Assembly (NCBI GenBank): GCA_019120395.1
Contig: DWVD01000113.1
Coordinates: forward strand, 1 to 64,000
DNA length: 64,000 nucleotides
Direction of reading: 5' to 3'
Source: Candidatus Gemmiger faecigallinarum
GTDB taxonomy: Bacteria; Bacillota; Clostridia; Oscillospirales; Ruminococcaceae
This document shows positions 28,314-37,522 of this stretch, one piece after another (position 1 is the first letter of the stretch; the number at the start of each line of letters is the position of its first letter). Both the position numbers and the translations under genes were made by a program. The notes under the pieces were generated by a model that saw only the letters and a program-made list of their open reading frames with translations, did no database searches and had not been told where the DNA came from.

Positions 28314-29531
28314 ATGCACAAGCTATGCCGGCGCGTGGCTGCACTGGCGCTGGCTGCCGCTTTGCTGGCCGGCGCGGGCCTGTACGCGCTCAACCGTTCG
28401 CTGCCGGACGCATTTTCGGTGCAGCCCGGCGAAACGCTGACCATCGCCTCCATGCCGTGGCTGACCGCAGAGCCGGCCGCCGTGGAAGGGGAACTTCCGG
28501 TCAGCGCCCGCGCCGCCGACACCGGCGGCAGCCAGACCCTGTCGCTGTTTGGCCTGATCCCGGTCAAGACCGTGCAGACCGTCAGCGCGGAACGCCGCCA
28601 GGTCACGGTTTGCGGCACGCCGTTCGGGGTCAAGATGTTCTCGAACGGCGCGCTTGTGGTGGCGTTTTCGGACCTGTACACCGACCTTGGCAGCGAGAAC
28701 CCTGCCAAGGAAGCGGGGCTTCGGCTGGGCGACCTGATCGTCTCGGCCGGCGGCCGTACCGTGCGGAACAACGACGAGCTAAGCGCCGCCATAAACGCTG
28801 CGTCCGGCCAGCCGATGGAGGTGGTCTATCTGCGTGACGGCACGCGGTGCGCCTGCACGCTGACGCCGGTCTGCGACCAGGACGGCAGCTACAAGGCCGG
28901 CGTCTGGGTGCGGGACTCCTCGGCGGGGATCGGCACGCTGACCTTTGCCGACACCGGCAACGGGACCTTTGCCGGGCTGGGGCACGCCATCAGCGACACG
29001 GATACCGGCGCGTCCATCTCGCTGCTTTCGGGCGAGATCGTGCCTGTGACCATTACCGGCTGCATTGCAGGCACGGCGGGGTCGCCCGGCGAGCTGCGGG
29101 GCGAGTTTTCCGGGGAAATGGTTTTGGGGACGGTGCTGGCCAACGACGCCACCGGCGTTTACGGCCGGCTGAACGGCAGCGTTGAGGGGGAGCAGTATCC
29201 GGTGGCCAACAGCCAGGAGGTGGAGCCGGGGGCCGCGCAGATCCTGGCCACGGTGGACGGCAGCACGCCGCAGCTGTACGAGGTGCGGATCGAGCATGTC
29301 GATTTGAACGCCGCAGATCCCAACCGCAATATGCTGATCCGGGTGACGGACCCGGAACTGCTTTCGAAAACCGGCGGCATCGTCCAGGGGATGAGCGGCA
29401 GCCCCATCCTGCAAAACGGCATGCTGGTGGGGGCGGTGACCCATGTGCTGATCAACGACCCCACCCGCGGCTATGCGATCTTTGCCAGAACGATGCTTTC
29501 CGCCGCAGACAGCGCCGCGGCGGCAGAGTGA
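28314..29531 (+). CDS. spoIVB: SpoIVB serine peptidase
   Basis: N-terminal TM, PDZ region (AKEAGLRLGDLIVSAGGRTV), peptidase domain GTLTFADTGNGTFAGLGHAISDTDTG...GGIVQGMSGSPILQNGMLVGAVTHVLINDPTRGYAIF; adjacent to spo0A as in B. subtilis. Confidence 0.95.
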   Translation: MHKLCRRVAALALAAALLAGAGLYALNRSLPDAFSVQPGETLTIASMPWLTAEPAAVEGELPVSARAADTGGSQTLSLFGLIPVKTVQTVSAERRQVTVCGTPFGVKMFSNGALVVAFSDLYTDLGSENPAKEAGLRLGDLIVSAGGRTVRNNDELSAAINAASGQPMEVVYLRDGTRCACTLTPVCDQDGSYKAGVWVRDSSAGIGTLTFADTGNGTFAGLGHAISDTDTGASISLLSGEIVPVTITGCIAGTAGSPGELRGEFSGEMVLGTVLANDATGVYGRLNGSVEGEQYPVANSQEVEPGAAQILATVDGSTPQLYEVRIEHVDLNAADPNRNMLIRVTDPELLSKTGGIVQGMSGSPILQNGMLVGAVTHVLINDPTRGYAIFARTMLSAADSAAAAE

Positions 29532-29595
29532 CCCAAAAAGTGACGGGATTTTCCAATAATGGGAAATAAGCCCAATTATTTACCAAAATGTGAAA

Positions 29596-29637
29596 CCGGG
29601 CGTTTCCTGCCGAAAGGCGGGGGACGCCCGGCTTTTT
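29596..29637 (+). terminator. Terminator of spoIVB
   Basis: CCGGGCGTTTCCTGCC-GAAA-GGCGGGGGACGCCCGG then CTTTTT. Confidence 0.88.
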
Positions 29638-29715
29638 CGGCAAACGCTGTCGAGAGCTGACGACCGGTGGGGAACGAATTTTCTGCCGCCGGGCGGATTT
29701 TTTTGGAAATACCAC

Positions 29716-29749
29716 TTGAAGAAACTGGAAAATTATGGTAATATTACCA
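29716..29749 (+). promoter_or_regulatory. spo0A promoter with palindrome over the -10
   Basis: TTGAAG - 17 bp - TAATAT; perfect 14-bp palindrome TGGTAATATTACCA at 29736-29749. Confidence 0.65.
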
Positions 29750-29793
29750 CTGTCACGAGGACACAGACATTCACATAAAGGAGACTGCGTGTT

Positions 29794-30549
29794 ATGGAGA
29801 GAATCAAGTTTGTGATGACGGATACCGGGTCGGACGTCTCGGCGCTGTGCAGGGCGGCCCTGGAAGAAAAGGGGATCGCGGTGACCGTGTGCGAGCGCAA
29901 CGGCTCCAAGGCGCTGGAGACCCTGCTGGAGCAGCGTCCGCAGGTGGCCATGCTGGATGCGTTCATGCCGGATCTGGACGCCATAACGGTCAAGCAGCGG
30001 TACGAGGCGCAGGCGGGCCACCCCAAAACGACGTTCTTTGTGACAGGCGCTTTCCAGAACGAAGCGGTCGAACAGGAGCTGTTGGACAACGGATTCTCTT
30101 TCTTTTTCGTCAAACCGTTTGACGAGACGGTGCTGGCCGCCCGCGTACTGAAAGCCGCCGGGACGCCCGCGCCCCATGCCGCGTTCCCGCAGGACAGCGA
30201 CGAGCTGGTCGTCACCGAGATCCTGCATCAGATCGGCGTGCCGGCCCACATCAAAGGCTATCAGTTCCTGCGCGACGCCATTTTGCTGACCATCGACGAC
30301 CACGAGTACATCAACGCGGTCACCAAACGTCTGTATCCGGAGATTGCCAAGCGCAACGGCACCACGGCCAGCCGGGTCGAGCGCGCCATCCGTCATGCCA
30401 TCGAGGTGGCGTGGGACCGCGGCGACGTGGATACGCTGAACAGCTACTTCGGCTATACCATCCACAATCTGCGCGGCAAGCCCACCAACTCGGAATTTAT
30501 CGCCATGATCGCGGACAAGATCCGCCTGGACAAAAAGCGCCGCGCATGA
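29794..30549 (+). CDS. spo0A: Stage 0 sporulation protein A (response regulator)
   Basis: Receiver with [12 protein letters not shown] and FVKPFD; Spo0[67 protein letters not shown]. Confidence 0.95.
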   Translation: MERIKFVMTDTGSDVSALCRAALEEKGIAVTVCERNGSKALETLLEQRPQVAMLDAFMPDLDAITVKQRYEAQAGHPKTTFFVTGAFQNEAVEQELLDNGFSFFFVKPFDETVLAARVLKAAGTPAPHAAFPQDSDELVVTEILHQIGVPAHIKGYQFLRDAILLTIDDHEYINAVTKRLYPEIAKRNGTTASRVERAIRHAIEVAWDRGDVDTLNSYFGYTIHNLRGKPTNSEFIAMIADKIRLDKKRRA

Positions 30550-30610
30550 GAGCGTTCCATTGCCATCCCCGTATATCGGTTGTCATACCCCATTCAACCC
30601 CATTTCCTGA

Positions 30611-30662
30611 CAGCAGGCCCCTTCCGGCACCCCAAATCGCCGGGAGGGGCCTGCTGCATTTT
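30611..30662 (+). terminator. Terminator of spo0A
   Basis: CAGCAGGCCCCTTCCGGC / GCCGGGAGGGGCCTGCTG stem, CATTTT tail. Confidence 0.75.
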
Positions 30663-30748
30663 GCGGATTTGTGATGTCCGCCCGGTGGATTTTTTGCCCG
30701 ATTGCCTGTATAATAAAAACCACGAATCCAAACCGGGAGGGAACTATC

Positions 30749-31885
30749 ATGCAGGCAGCAGAAACAAAAAAAGTCGACGCCGTGCTTGTGGCCGCCGGGG
30801 CCTCGCGCCGGATGGGGTTTGACAAGCTCAGCTTCCGGCTGCCGGACGGCCGGACGGTGCTGGAAACAAGCCTGGCCGCTTTCGCGTCGCACCCCGCAGT
30901 CAGCCGGATCGTGCTGGTGGCGGGCGAAAACCGGGAGATCTGCCTGGCGCTGGCGGCTGCCTGCGCCAAGCCCGCCGTTGTGGTACAGGGCGGCGCAACG
31001 CGGGCGGACAGCGTGCGCGCCGGGGTGCTGGCCGCCGAGGGGGACCTGGTGGCCATCCATGACGCCGCGCGCCCCTTTGTCAGCGCGGCGGTCATCGACC
31101 GCGCGCTGGAGGCGGCTGCCCGCACCGGGGCCGCCGCCCCGGCCGTGCCGGTCAAGGATACGGTCAAGATCGCGGCGGCGGACGGCCTGGTGCAGTCCAC
31201 CCCGGACCGCAGCACGCTGTACGCCGTGCAGACGCCGCAGTGTTTTGACCGGGCCAGGTATCTTCAGGCGCTGGAGCGGGTGAAAGGGGAGCAGGCTTCG
31301 GCCGTTACCGACGACTGCAGCCTGTTTGAACTGGCTGGGTTCCCGGTACAGCTGGTCGAAGGCGAGTACGCCAACCGGAAAATAACCACCATCGAGGATT
31401 TGAAAGGGGAAAGCTGCATGCGCATCGGGCACGGATACGACGTTCACCGGCTGGTGGAGGGGCGCAAACTGATTTTGGGCGGCGTGGAGATCCCCTACGA
31501 GAAAGGCCTGCTGGGACATTCCGACGCCGACGTGCTGCTGCATGCGATCTCGGACGCGCTGCTGGGCGCGGCCGCGCTGGGGGATATTGGCAGGCATTTC
31601 CCCGATACCGACCCGCGTTACAAGGGCGCCGACTCGCTGGAGCTTCTGCGCCAGGTGGGGATGCTGCTGCGCCGGTCGGGCCATACCGTCGGCAACATCG
31701 ACGCGACGGTGCTGTGCCAGGCGCCCAAGCTGGCGCCCCACATCCCGGCTATGCGGCAGAACATTGCCCGCGTGCTGGAACTGCCGGAGGATGCAGTCAG
31801 CGTAAAGGCGACGACGGAAGAAAAGCTGGGCTTTACCGGCGCGGGAGAGGGCGTTGCCGCCCATGCGGTGGCGCTGATCCTGTGA
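30749..31885 (+). CDS. ispDF: Bifunctional IspD/IspF (MEP cytidylyltransferase + MECDP synthase)
   Basis: Isp[20 protein letters not shown]...HDAARPFVS; Isp[64 protein letters not shown], one continuous ORF. Confidence 0.95.
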   Translation: MQAAETKKVDAVLVAAGASRRMGFDKLSFRLPDGRTVLETSLAAFASHPAVSRIVLVAGENREICLALAAACAKPAVVVQGGATRADSVRAGVLAAEGDLVAIHDAARPFVSAAVIDRALEAAARTGAAAPAVPVKDTVKIAAADGLVQSTPDRSTLYAVQTPQCFDRARYLQALERVKGEQASAVTDDCSLFELAGFPVQLVEGEYANRKITTIEDLKGESCMRIGHGYDVHRLVEGRKLILGGVEIPYEKGLLGHSDADVLLHAISDALLGAAALGDIGRHFPDTDPRYKGADSLELLRQVGMLLRRSGHTVGNIDATVLCQAPKLAPHIPAMRQNIARVLELPEDAVSVKATTEEKLGFTGAGEGVAAHAVALIL

Positions 31886-32119
31886 CGGGCGGCCGGTGAA
31901 AATGCGCCGAAAATGCTTTGCGCACAGCGTATTCTATGCTATACTTAAACTGTATCTGAAAAGATCCGGTACTGCCCGGTCCCGCTGGGGGCGCGGCCGC
32001 ACGCCTGCTCCCTGACGCGCTTTTGCGCCTGCCGGCGCGCAGCCGCGGACCGCGCGCAGCGGCCCGGGAACAAAATGGGCTGCCCGGCGGCAGCATGGGG
32101 AGAGGAGGACCGCGCGCTG

Positions 32120-33010
32120 ATGAACAACGAACTGCTCAACATCATCAGCAATTTCCGTTCCTTTGACTGGACGCGTGACCTGATCGACGTGATCATCATT
32201 GCCATCGGGTTTTATGTGCTGATCCTGTTCGCGCGCAAGTCGCGCGCGGGCCAGCTGGTCAAGGGCCTGCTGCTGCTTTTGGCGTTCTATGCGCTGGCGT
32301 ATTATTTCCGCCTGCGCACGGTGCGCTGGGTGCTCAGCAACGTAATGCAGATCGGCTTTATCGCGGTGGTGGTGCTGTTCCAGCCCGAGATCCGCCGCAC
32401 GCTGGAGCGCCTGGGGCAAAGCACCAGCTGGGCCAGCAAGATCTTTTTCACCCGCAGGATGGAACCCACCCTGCGCGGCCGCTGGCAGAGCGCCATCGTG
32501 GCCATCTGCGATGCGGCCGAACAGCTCTCCGACACCCGTACTGGCGCGCTGATGGTGCTGGAACGGAAAAACAACCTGGAAGAGATCGTACATACCGGCA
32601 CCCAGTTCAACGCCAATGTGATCCCGGAGGTGCTGGGCACCATCTTTTACGAGGGCACCCCCCTGCACGACGGCGCCGTCGTCATCCGCGACGGCCAGAT
32701 CGTGGCGGCGGGCTGCGTGCTGCCGCTGTCCAATAACCTGGAAATGGGCAAGGACATGGGCACCCGCCACCGTGCCGGCCTTGGCATGAGCGAAAACTCC
32801 GACGCCATCGTCGTGGTGGTCAGCGAGGAGACGGGCATCATCTCGCTGGCCAAAAACGGGGTGCTGATCCGCAGACTGGACCGGCAGAACCTGTTCAGCC
32901 TGCTGCAGGAGGAGATCATCCCGCCGGAGACCGGCAGTGCCAAGGAGCCGGGCATCCTCAAGCAGCTTTTTGGCAAAGGAGGGAACGCCGCCAATGATCC
33001 GCAAGAATAA
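32120..33010 (+). CDS. cdaA: Diadenylate cyclase CdaA (DisA_N domain)
   Basis: N-terminal TM helices; FYEGTPLHDGAVVIRDGQIVAAGCVLPLS and MGTRHRAGLGMSENSDAIVVVVSEETG (DGA and RHR motifs). Confidence 0.95.
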   Translation: MNNELLNIISNFRSFDWTRDLIDVIIIAIGFYVLILFARKSRAGQLVKGLLLLLAFYALAYYFRLRTVRWVLSNVMQIGFIAVVVLFQPEIRRTLERLGQSTSWASKIFFTRRMEPTLRGRWQSAIVAICDAAEQLSDTRTGALMVLERKNNLEEIVHTGTQFNANVIPEVLGTIFYEGTPLHDGAVVIRDGQIVAAGCVLPLSNNLEMGKDMGTRHRAGLGMSENSDAIVVVVSEETGIISLAKNGVLIRRLDRQNLFSLLQEEIIPPETGSAKEPGILKQLFGKGGNAANDPQE

Positions 33011-34304
33011 ATCGGCGCCGGAACCGGATCAGCCGGTCAAAAAGCGCTCGCTGTGGGACAACCGCCTGTTCCTTATCGCTGTCTCGCTTTTGTGCGCCAT
33101 CATTTCCTGGAGCATCGTCACTTTGACCTTTGACTCGGAAGGCGCGCTGGAGTTCACCGTCTCGGAGATCAATTACACTTACAACTCCAACCTGTACACC
33201 GCCGCGGGGCTAAGCATCGTGGACGCGCCCCAGGTGGGCAGCGTCCGCGTCCGGGTCGAAGGCAGCGGCACCGTCATCGGTCAGCTGAGTTCCAGCGATC
33301 TGATGGTATACCCCAACTATTCCACCGTGACCGGTTCGGGCGAGCAGACGCTGACCCTGCAGGCCCGGATCGCAAACAGCCAGTTTGCCAGCAACGCGGG
33401 CAATGTTGACCTGACGGTCATCTCGCCCACCCAGGTCACCGTCGTGTTCGACCGCGTGAGCGAAAAGACCCTGCCGGTGACCATCGACGCAGCCAACCTG
33501 CGGGTGGCCGATGATTATATGCTTTACCGTTACAGCGCGGTGCCCGCCGAGGTCACCATCACCGGCCCGCAGTCCGAGCTGGACGCCATCACCTCGGTGG
33601 TGGCGCCGGTCCAGATGGACGGGGAGCTTTCGGACAGCACCAGCGTGACCACGGCGCTGGAGCTGCGGGACGAGAGCGGCAACACCATCTCGCCGGAATA
33701 CGCCGAGCTGGACAACACCAGCGCCAACGTGACGCTGACGGTCTATCAGGTGCGGGAGCTGCCGCTGGCGATCGACTTTATCAACGTGCCCACCGGCTTT
33801 GACACCTCCAGCCTGAACTACACTCTCAGCCAGGAGACGATGCGCGTGGCGGGGCCGACCCGCACCGTCAGCGCGCTGACCGAGCTGAGCGTCGTCAGCT
33901 TTGACCTGGGCCAGCAGTTTGCGCTGGACCGGGATTACCAGCTCCAGGTGGAACTGCCCAGCGGCCTTGTGGCGCTGGACGATACCACCAACGTGACGCT
34001 GAGTTTCGACACCTCCGAGATGGGTTCCATCACGCTGAACGTGCCCAACATCCGCACCGTCAACATGCCCAGCAACTACGACATCGAGGTGATGACCGAA
34101 CGGGTCACCAACGTGACGCTGTACGGCCCGGCGGACGAGATCGCCGAGCTTTCGCCGGACAGCGTGGTGGCCCAGCTGGACTGCCAGAACCTGCAGATCA
34201 CCGCCGGCCAGCAGACGCTGCCGGTCACCATTCAGGTGCCGTCCTCCAGCCGCATTTTTGCGGTGGGCAGCTACACGGTCACCTGCCAGATCACCTCCCG
34301 GTAA
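32994..34304 (+). CDS. cdaR: YbbR-repeat protein CdaR
   Basis: Overlaps cdaA by 17 nt; N-terminal TM then several YbbR-like repeats (e.g. LPVTIDAANLRVADDYMLYRYSAVPAEVTITGPQSELDAI). Confidence 0.9.
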   Translation: MIRKNKSAPEPDQPVKKRSLWDNRLFLIAVSLLCAIISWSIVTLTFDSEGALEFTVSEINYTYNSNLYTAAGLSIVDAPQVGSVRVRVEGSGTVIGQLSSSDLMVYPNYSTVTGSGEQTLTLQARIANSQFASNAGNVDLTVISPTQVTVVFDRVSEKTLPVTIDAANLRVADDYMLYRYSAVPAEVTITGPQSELDAITSVVAPVQMDGELSDSTSVTTALELRDESGNTISPEYAELDNTSANVTLTVYQVRELPLAIDFINVPTGFDTSSLNYTLSQETMRVAGPTRTVSALTELSVVSFDLGQQFALDRDYQLQVELPSGLVALDDTTNVTLSFDTSEMGSITLNVPNIRTVNMPSNYDIEVMTERVTNVTLYGPADEIAELSPDSVVAQLDCQNLQITAGQQTLPVTIQVPSSSRIFAVGSYTVTCQITSR

Positions 34305-34349
34305 CATCCGGCAAAAACCGCCCAAAGGAAAGGAGACGCGCAGGCCCAT

Positions 34350-35945
34350 ATGCTTCTTGTCCGCAACATCCGCCTGCCGCTTTCCTGCGGCGAGGCGGAA
34401 GCCATCCGCAAAGCACAAAAGATTCTGCATCTGCCGGCAGACCGCGCGGCCGGCTGCGGCGTCGCCAAACTTTCGGTGGACGCCCGGCACGGCACGCCGG
34501 TGCTGGTCTATACCATTGCGGTCACGCTCAAGGACGAGGGTGAGGAATCGGCGTACGCCGGGGCCTCGCCCTGCGTCGCTGTTACCCGCAGTCCGCGGTT
34601 CGACTTCCCGGTGGGCGCCGTGCCGCTGGCCGACCGGCCGGTGGTTTGCGGCCTTGGCCCGGCGGGGCTGTTCGCCGCGTTGCTGCTGGCCCGGTACGGC
34701 TACCGCCCCATCGTGCTGGAGCGCGGTCCTGCGCTGGAACAGCGCGTCGCCGCCGTGGAACGGTTTGAGCAGACCGGCCTTTTGGACCCGTCCGCCAACC
34801 TCCAGTTTGGCGAGGGCGGCGCGGGGACTTTCTCGGACGGCAAGCTCACCACGCGGGTGGGGGACCCGCTGTGCGCCTTTGTCACCCGGGCGCTTCTGGA
34901 CCACGGCGCGCCGGCGGACATCGCCTGGCGGCAGAAACCCCACGTGGGCACCGACCTGCTGCGGGGCGTTATCACCTCCATCCGCAGGGAGATCGAGCGC
35001 CTGGGCGGCACGGTGCATTTCAACACGCCGCTCACCGGCCTGCGGGTGCAAAACGGCCGCCTGGCCGCCGCCGTCACGCCGGCGGGGGAGATCCCCTGCA
35101 GCCGGCTGATCCTGGCGGTGGGCCACAGCGCGCGGGACACCTTTGCCATGCTGCGCCGGATGGAACTGCCCATGGAGTGCAAGCCGTTTTCGGTGGGGGT
35201 GCGGGCCGAGCATCTGCAGGCAGACATCGACCAGAGCCTTTACCACGCCGCCGCCGGCCATCCGGCCCTGCCCAAAGGCGAGTACCAGCTCAGCCAGCAT
35301 GTGGGGGAGCGGTGCGTTTACACCTTCTGCATGTGCCCCGGCGGCCGGGTCATGGCCGCCGCCAGCGAGGCGGGCGGCGTGGTCACCAACGGCATGAGCT
35401 ACCATGCCCGCGACGGCCAGAACGCAAACGCCGCCGTGGTGGTCAGCGTGGACGGCCGGGATTTTGGCGGCGACCCGGAAAAGGCCGTGGCCTTCCAGCG
35501 CCGGCTGGAGCAGGCAGCCTGCCGGGCTGGCAGCGGCCTGGCCCCCTATGCCGCCCCCGCCGAGACGGTGGGCAGTTTTCTGGAAGGCCGGGGCAGGCTG
35601 GAGCTGGACCGGGTGCAGCCCACCTACCCGCGGGGCGTGACCCCCTGCGACCTCGGCAGCCTGCTGCCGGGCGACCTGGCCGACGCCATGCGCGCCGGCC
35701 TGCGGGCCTTTGGCCGCAAGCTGGCCGCCTACCGCGCCCCCGACGCCGTGCTGACAGGGCTGGAGACCCGCACTTCCAGCCCGGTGCGGCTGCTGCGCGG
35801 GCAGGACCTGCAGTGCGCCGCGCTGCCCGGCCTGTACCCCTGCGGCGAGGGCGCCGGCTACGCGGGCGGCATTATGACCGCCGCCGTGGACGGTGTGCGC
35901 TGTGCCGCTGCCCTGATGGCGCAGAACGCCCCGCCGCCCGGCTGA
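34350..35945 (+). CDS. FAD-dependent oxidoreductase (COG2509-like)
   Basis: RPVVCGLGPAGLFAALLLARYGYRPIVLERG...NLQFGEGGAGTFSDGKLTTRV...YPCGEGAGYAGGIMTAAVDGVR. Confidence 0.9.
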   Translation: MLLVRNIRLPLSCGEAEAIRKAQKILHLPADRAAGCGVAKLSVDARHGTPVLVYTIAVTLKDEGEESAYAGASPCVAVTRSPRFDFPVGAVPLADRPVVCGLGPAGLFAALLLARYGYRPIVLERGPALEQRVAAVERFEQTGLLDPSANLQFGEGGAGTFSDGKLTTRVGDPLCAFVTRALLDHGAPADIAWRQKPHVGTDLLRGVITSIRREIERLGGTVHFNTPLTGLRVQNGRLAAAVTPAGEIPCSRLILAVGHSARDTFAMLRRMELPMECKPFSVGVRAEHLQADIDQSLYHAAAGHPALPKGEYQLSQHVGERCVYTFCMCPGGRVMAAASEAGGVVTNGMSYHARDGQNANAAVVVSVDGRDFGGDPEKAVAFQRRLEQAACRAGSGLAPYAAPAETVGSFLEGRGRLELDRVQPTYPRGVTPCDLGSLLPGDLADAMRAGLRAFGRKLAAYRAPDAVLTGLETRTSSPVRLLRGQDLQCAALPGLYPCGEGAGYAGGIMTAAVDGVRCAAALMAQNAPPPG

Positions 35946-36095
35946 CAGCCGCCCGACAAGAGCTGACAAGGTGTTTTGCTTTACGCCGATCGCCGCCAAA
36001 ATGCGGCGGGAAACCAGGTGTGCAGCAAAATGACTTTACACCACAAAATGCCACACAAAAGCGCGAAAAAAAGGAATTTTCCAGGAGAAGCGACC

Positions 36096-37430
36096 ATGCC
36101 ATATTCCCACCCTTACAAACCAAACCCCGGCCGGAGCGGCGGGCAGGGCCAGCCCTATGCCGCCAATGGCCGGGACGCCCGCACCGACAACCGCGGCTTT
36201 GAGCAGCGCGCCGGGGACCTGGGCCGCCGCATGGACGAGAAGGCGGCTGAATTTGAGCAGAAGGCCGGGGACTGGAGCCGCCGCGTTGACCGCAGGGCGG
36301 ACGACCTGGATCGCTCGGTGGACGATTTTGTCGACCGTGTGGTGGACCTTGGCACCAACGTGGGAGCCGGCGTGCTGGGGGCCATCTCGGATGTGCTGGC
36401 CAGCGCCGGGGACGCCATTTCCGGCTGGGCAAAGCCGGACAAAGAGCTGACCTTCGCCCAGTGGCGCGCCCGCATTGACCGCCGCCTGAAAAACAGCGAA
36501 CAGGGCGGCTACCTGGCCATGGCCATCACCGGCGCGGTGTTTGCCGCGTCTTTCGGCATTGCGGCGCTGGTCATGTTCATCCTGTCTGCCGTGGGGCCGG
36601 AGGCGCTGAACCTTGCCTACGACAATTTCGTGGTCTTTCCCATCCTGATGGCGGTGTTCACGCCGATGACGGTGGGCTTTGGCATCATGACCGGCGTCGG
36701 CGTCAAAAAGTACCGCTTTTTCGGCCGTATCCGCAGCTACCTGCGCGCCGCCCATGACTGGGTGTGCGGCCTGCCGGCCATCGCCCGTGCAGCCGGCCGC
36801 AGCACGGCCCAGGCGCAGGCAGACTTGGCCAGGGCTATCACCGACGGCAAGCTGCCCGGCGTGTTCCTCAGCGAGGACGGCGGCACCGTCTATTTCAAGG
36901 AGGAACTGTTCGCCGCCGACCAGGCCCGCCAGGCCGGGGCCGAAGCGGACGCCCGCCGGGCCGAGACCCAGCCGGACGCCGCGCCCCTGACCCCGCTGGA
37001 GCAGTTCCAGCGCGACGGCAGCGACTTTTTGAACTACCTGAAAAGCTGCCAGGGCCGTCTGGATGACGCGGCGGACGAGGAACTGGCCGCCATGCGCAAA
37101 AACTGCGCGGTCATTTTGGGCTTTATCCACAACCACCCCGACCAGCTGGGCCGGGTGCGCCGCTTCTCGGACTATTACCTGCCCACCACCCGCAAGCTGC
37201 TGGACACGGCGCTGGGCCTGGGCGACGCCGAGGCCGAGAACGCCCGCGCTATCCGCCGGGACATCACCGGCATCCTGCACACGCTGAACACCGCCTATGT
37301 CCGGCTGTATGACACGCTTTTGCAGGACGTCTCGATGGACGTCTCCACCGAGATCGACACGCTGGAAGCCATGCTGCGCCAGGACGGCCTGGCCGGCGGC
37401 TTTGCCAGCGATTTCGGCGCCGCCCGCTGA
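36096..37430 (+). CDS. XpaC-like (5-bromo-4-chloroindolyl phosphate hydrolysis) family protein
   Basis: Two TM helices, C-terminal FLNYLKSCQGRLDD...MRKNCAVILGFIHNHPDQLGRVRRFSDYYLPTTRKLLDTALGL typical of XpaC; internal N-terminal repeats. Confidence 0.75.
   Translation: MPYSHPYKPNPGRSGGQGQPYAANGRDARTDNRGFEQRAGDLGRRMDEKAAEFEQKAGDWSRRVDRRADDLDRSVDDFVDRVVDLGTNVGAGVLGAISDVLASAGDAISGWAKPDKELTFAQWRARIDRRLKNSEQGGYLAMAITGAVFAASFGIAALVMFILSAVGPEALNLAYDNFVVFPILMAVFTPMTVGFGIMTGVGVKKYRFFGRIRSYLRAAHDWVCGLPAIARAAGRSTAQAQADLARAITDGKLPGVFLSEDGGTVYFKEELFAADQARQAGAEADARRAETQPDAAPLTPLEQFQRDGSDFLNYLKSCQGRLDDAADEELAAMRKNCAVILGFIHNHPDQLGRVRRFSDYYLPTTRKLLDTALGLGDAEAENARAIRRDITGILHTLNTAYVRLYDTLLQDVSMDVSTEIDTLEAMLRQDGLAGGFASDFGAAR
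36198..36305 (+). repeat. Tandem 54-bp imperfect repeat inside XpaC-like gene (2 x 18 aa)
   Basis: FEQRAGDLGRRMDEKAAE / FEQKAGDWSRRVDRRADD; both DNA copies start TTTGAGCAG at 36198 and 36252. Confidence 0.8.
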
Positions 37431-37522
37431 CGGGCAGGCGCCGGACCATACCATAAGTGACCGCCGCGCGCCGGGTTCTCTGCCCGGCAGGCGCGGCATA
37501 CAGGAGAGGGATGAGGAACACC

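Noticed and set aside
28002-28344. Small ORFs across 28.0-28.3 kb
   Set aside because: They overlap the terminator and the tRNA-Leu gene; non-coding RNA explains the sequence.
31940-32119. Possible c-di-AMP (ydaO) riboswitch before cdaA
   Set aside because: I could not match the ydaO consensus by eye; left as an unexplained leader only.
33210-35999. 929-aa minus-strand ORF
   Set aside because: Antisense to cdaR and the FAD oxidoreductase; shadow ORF.
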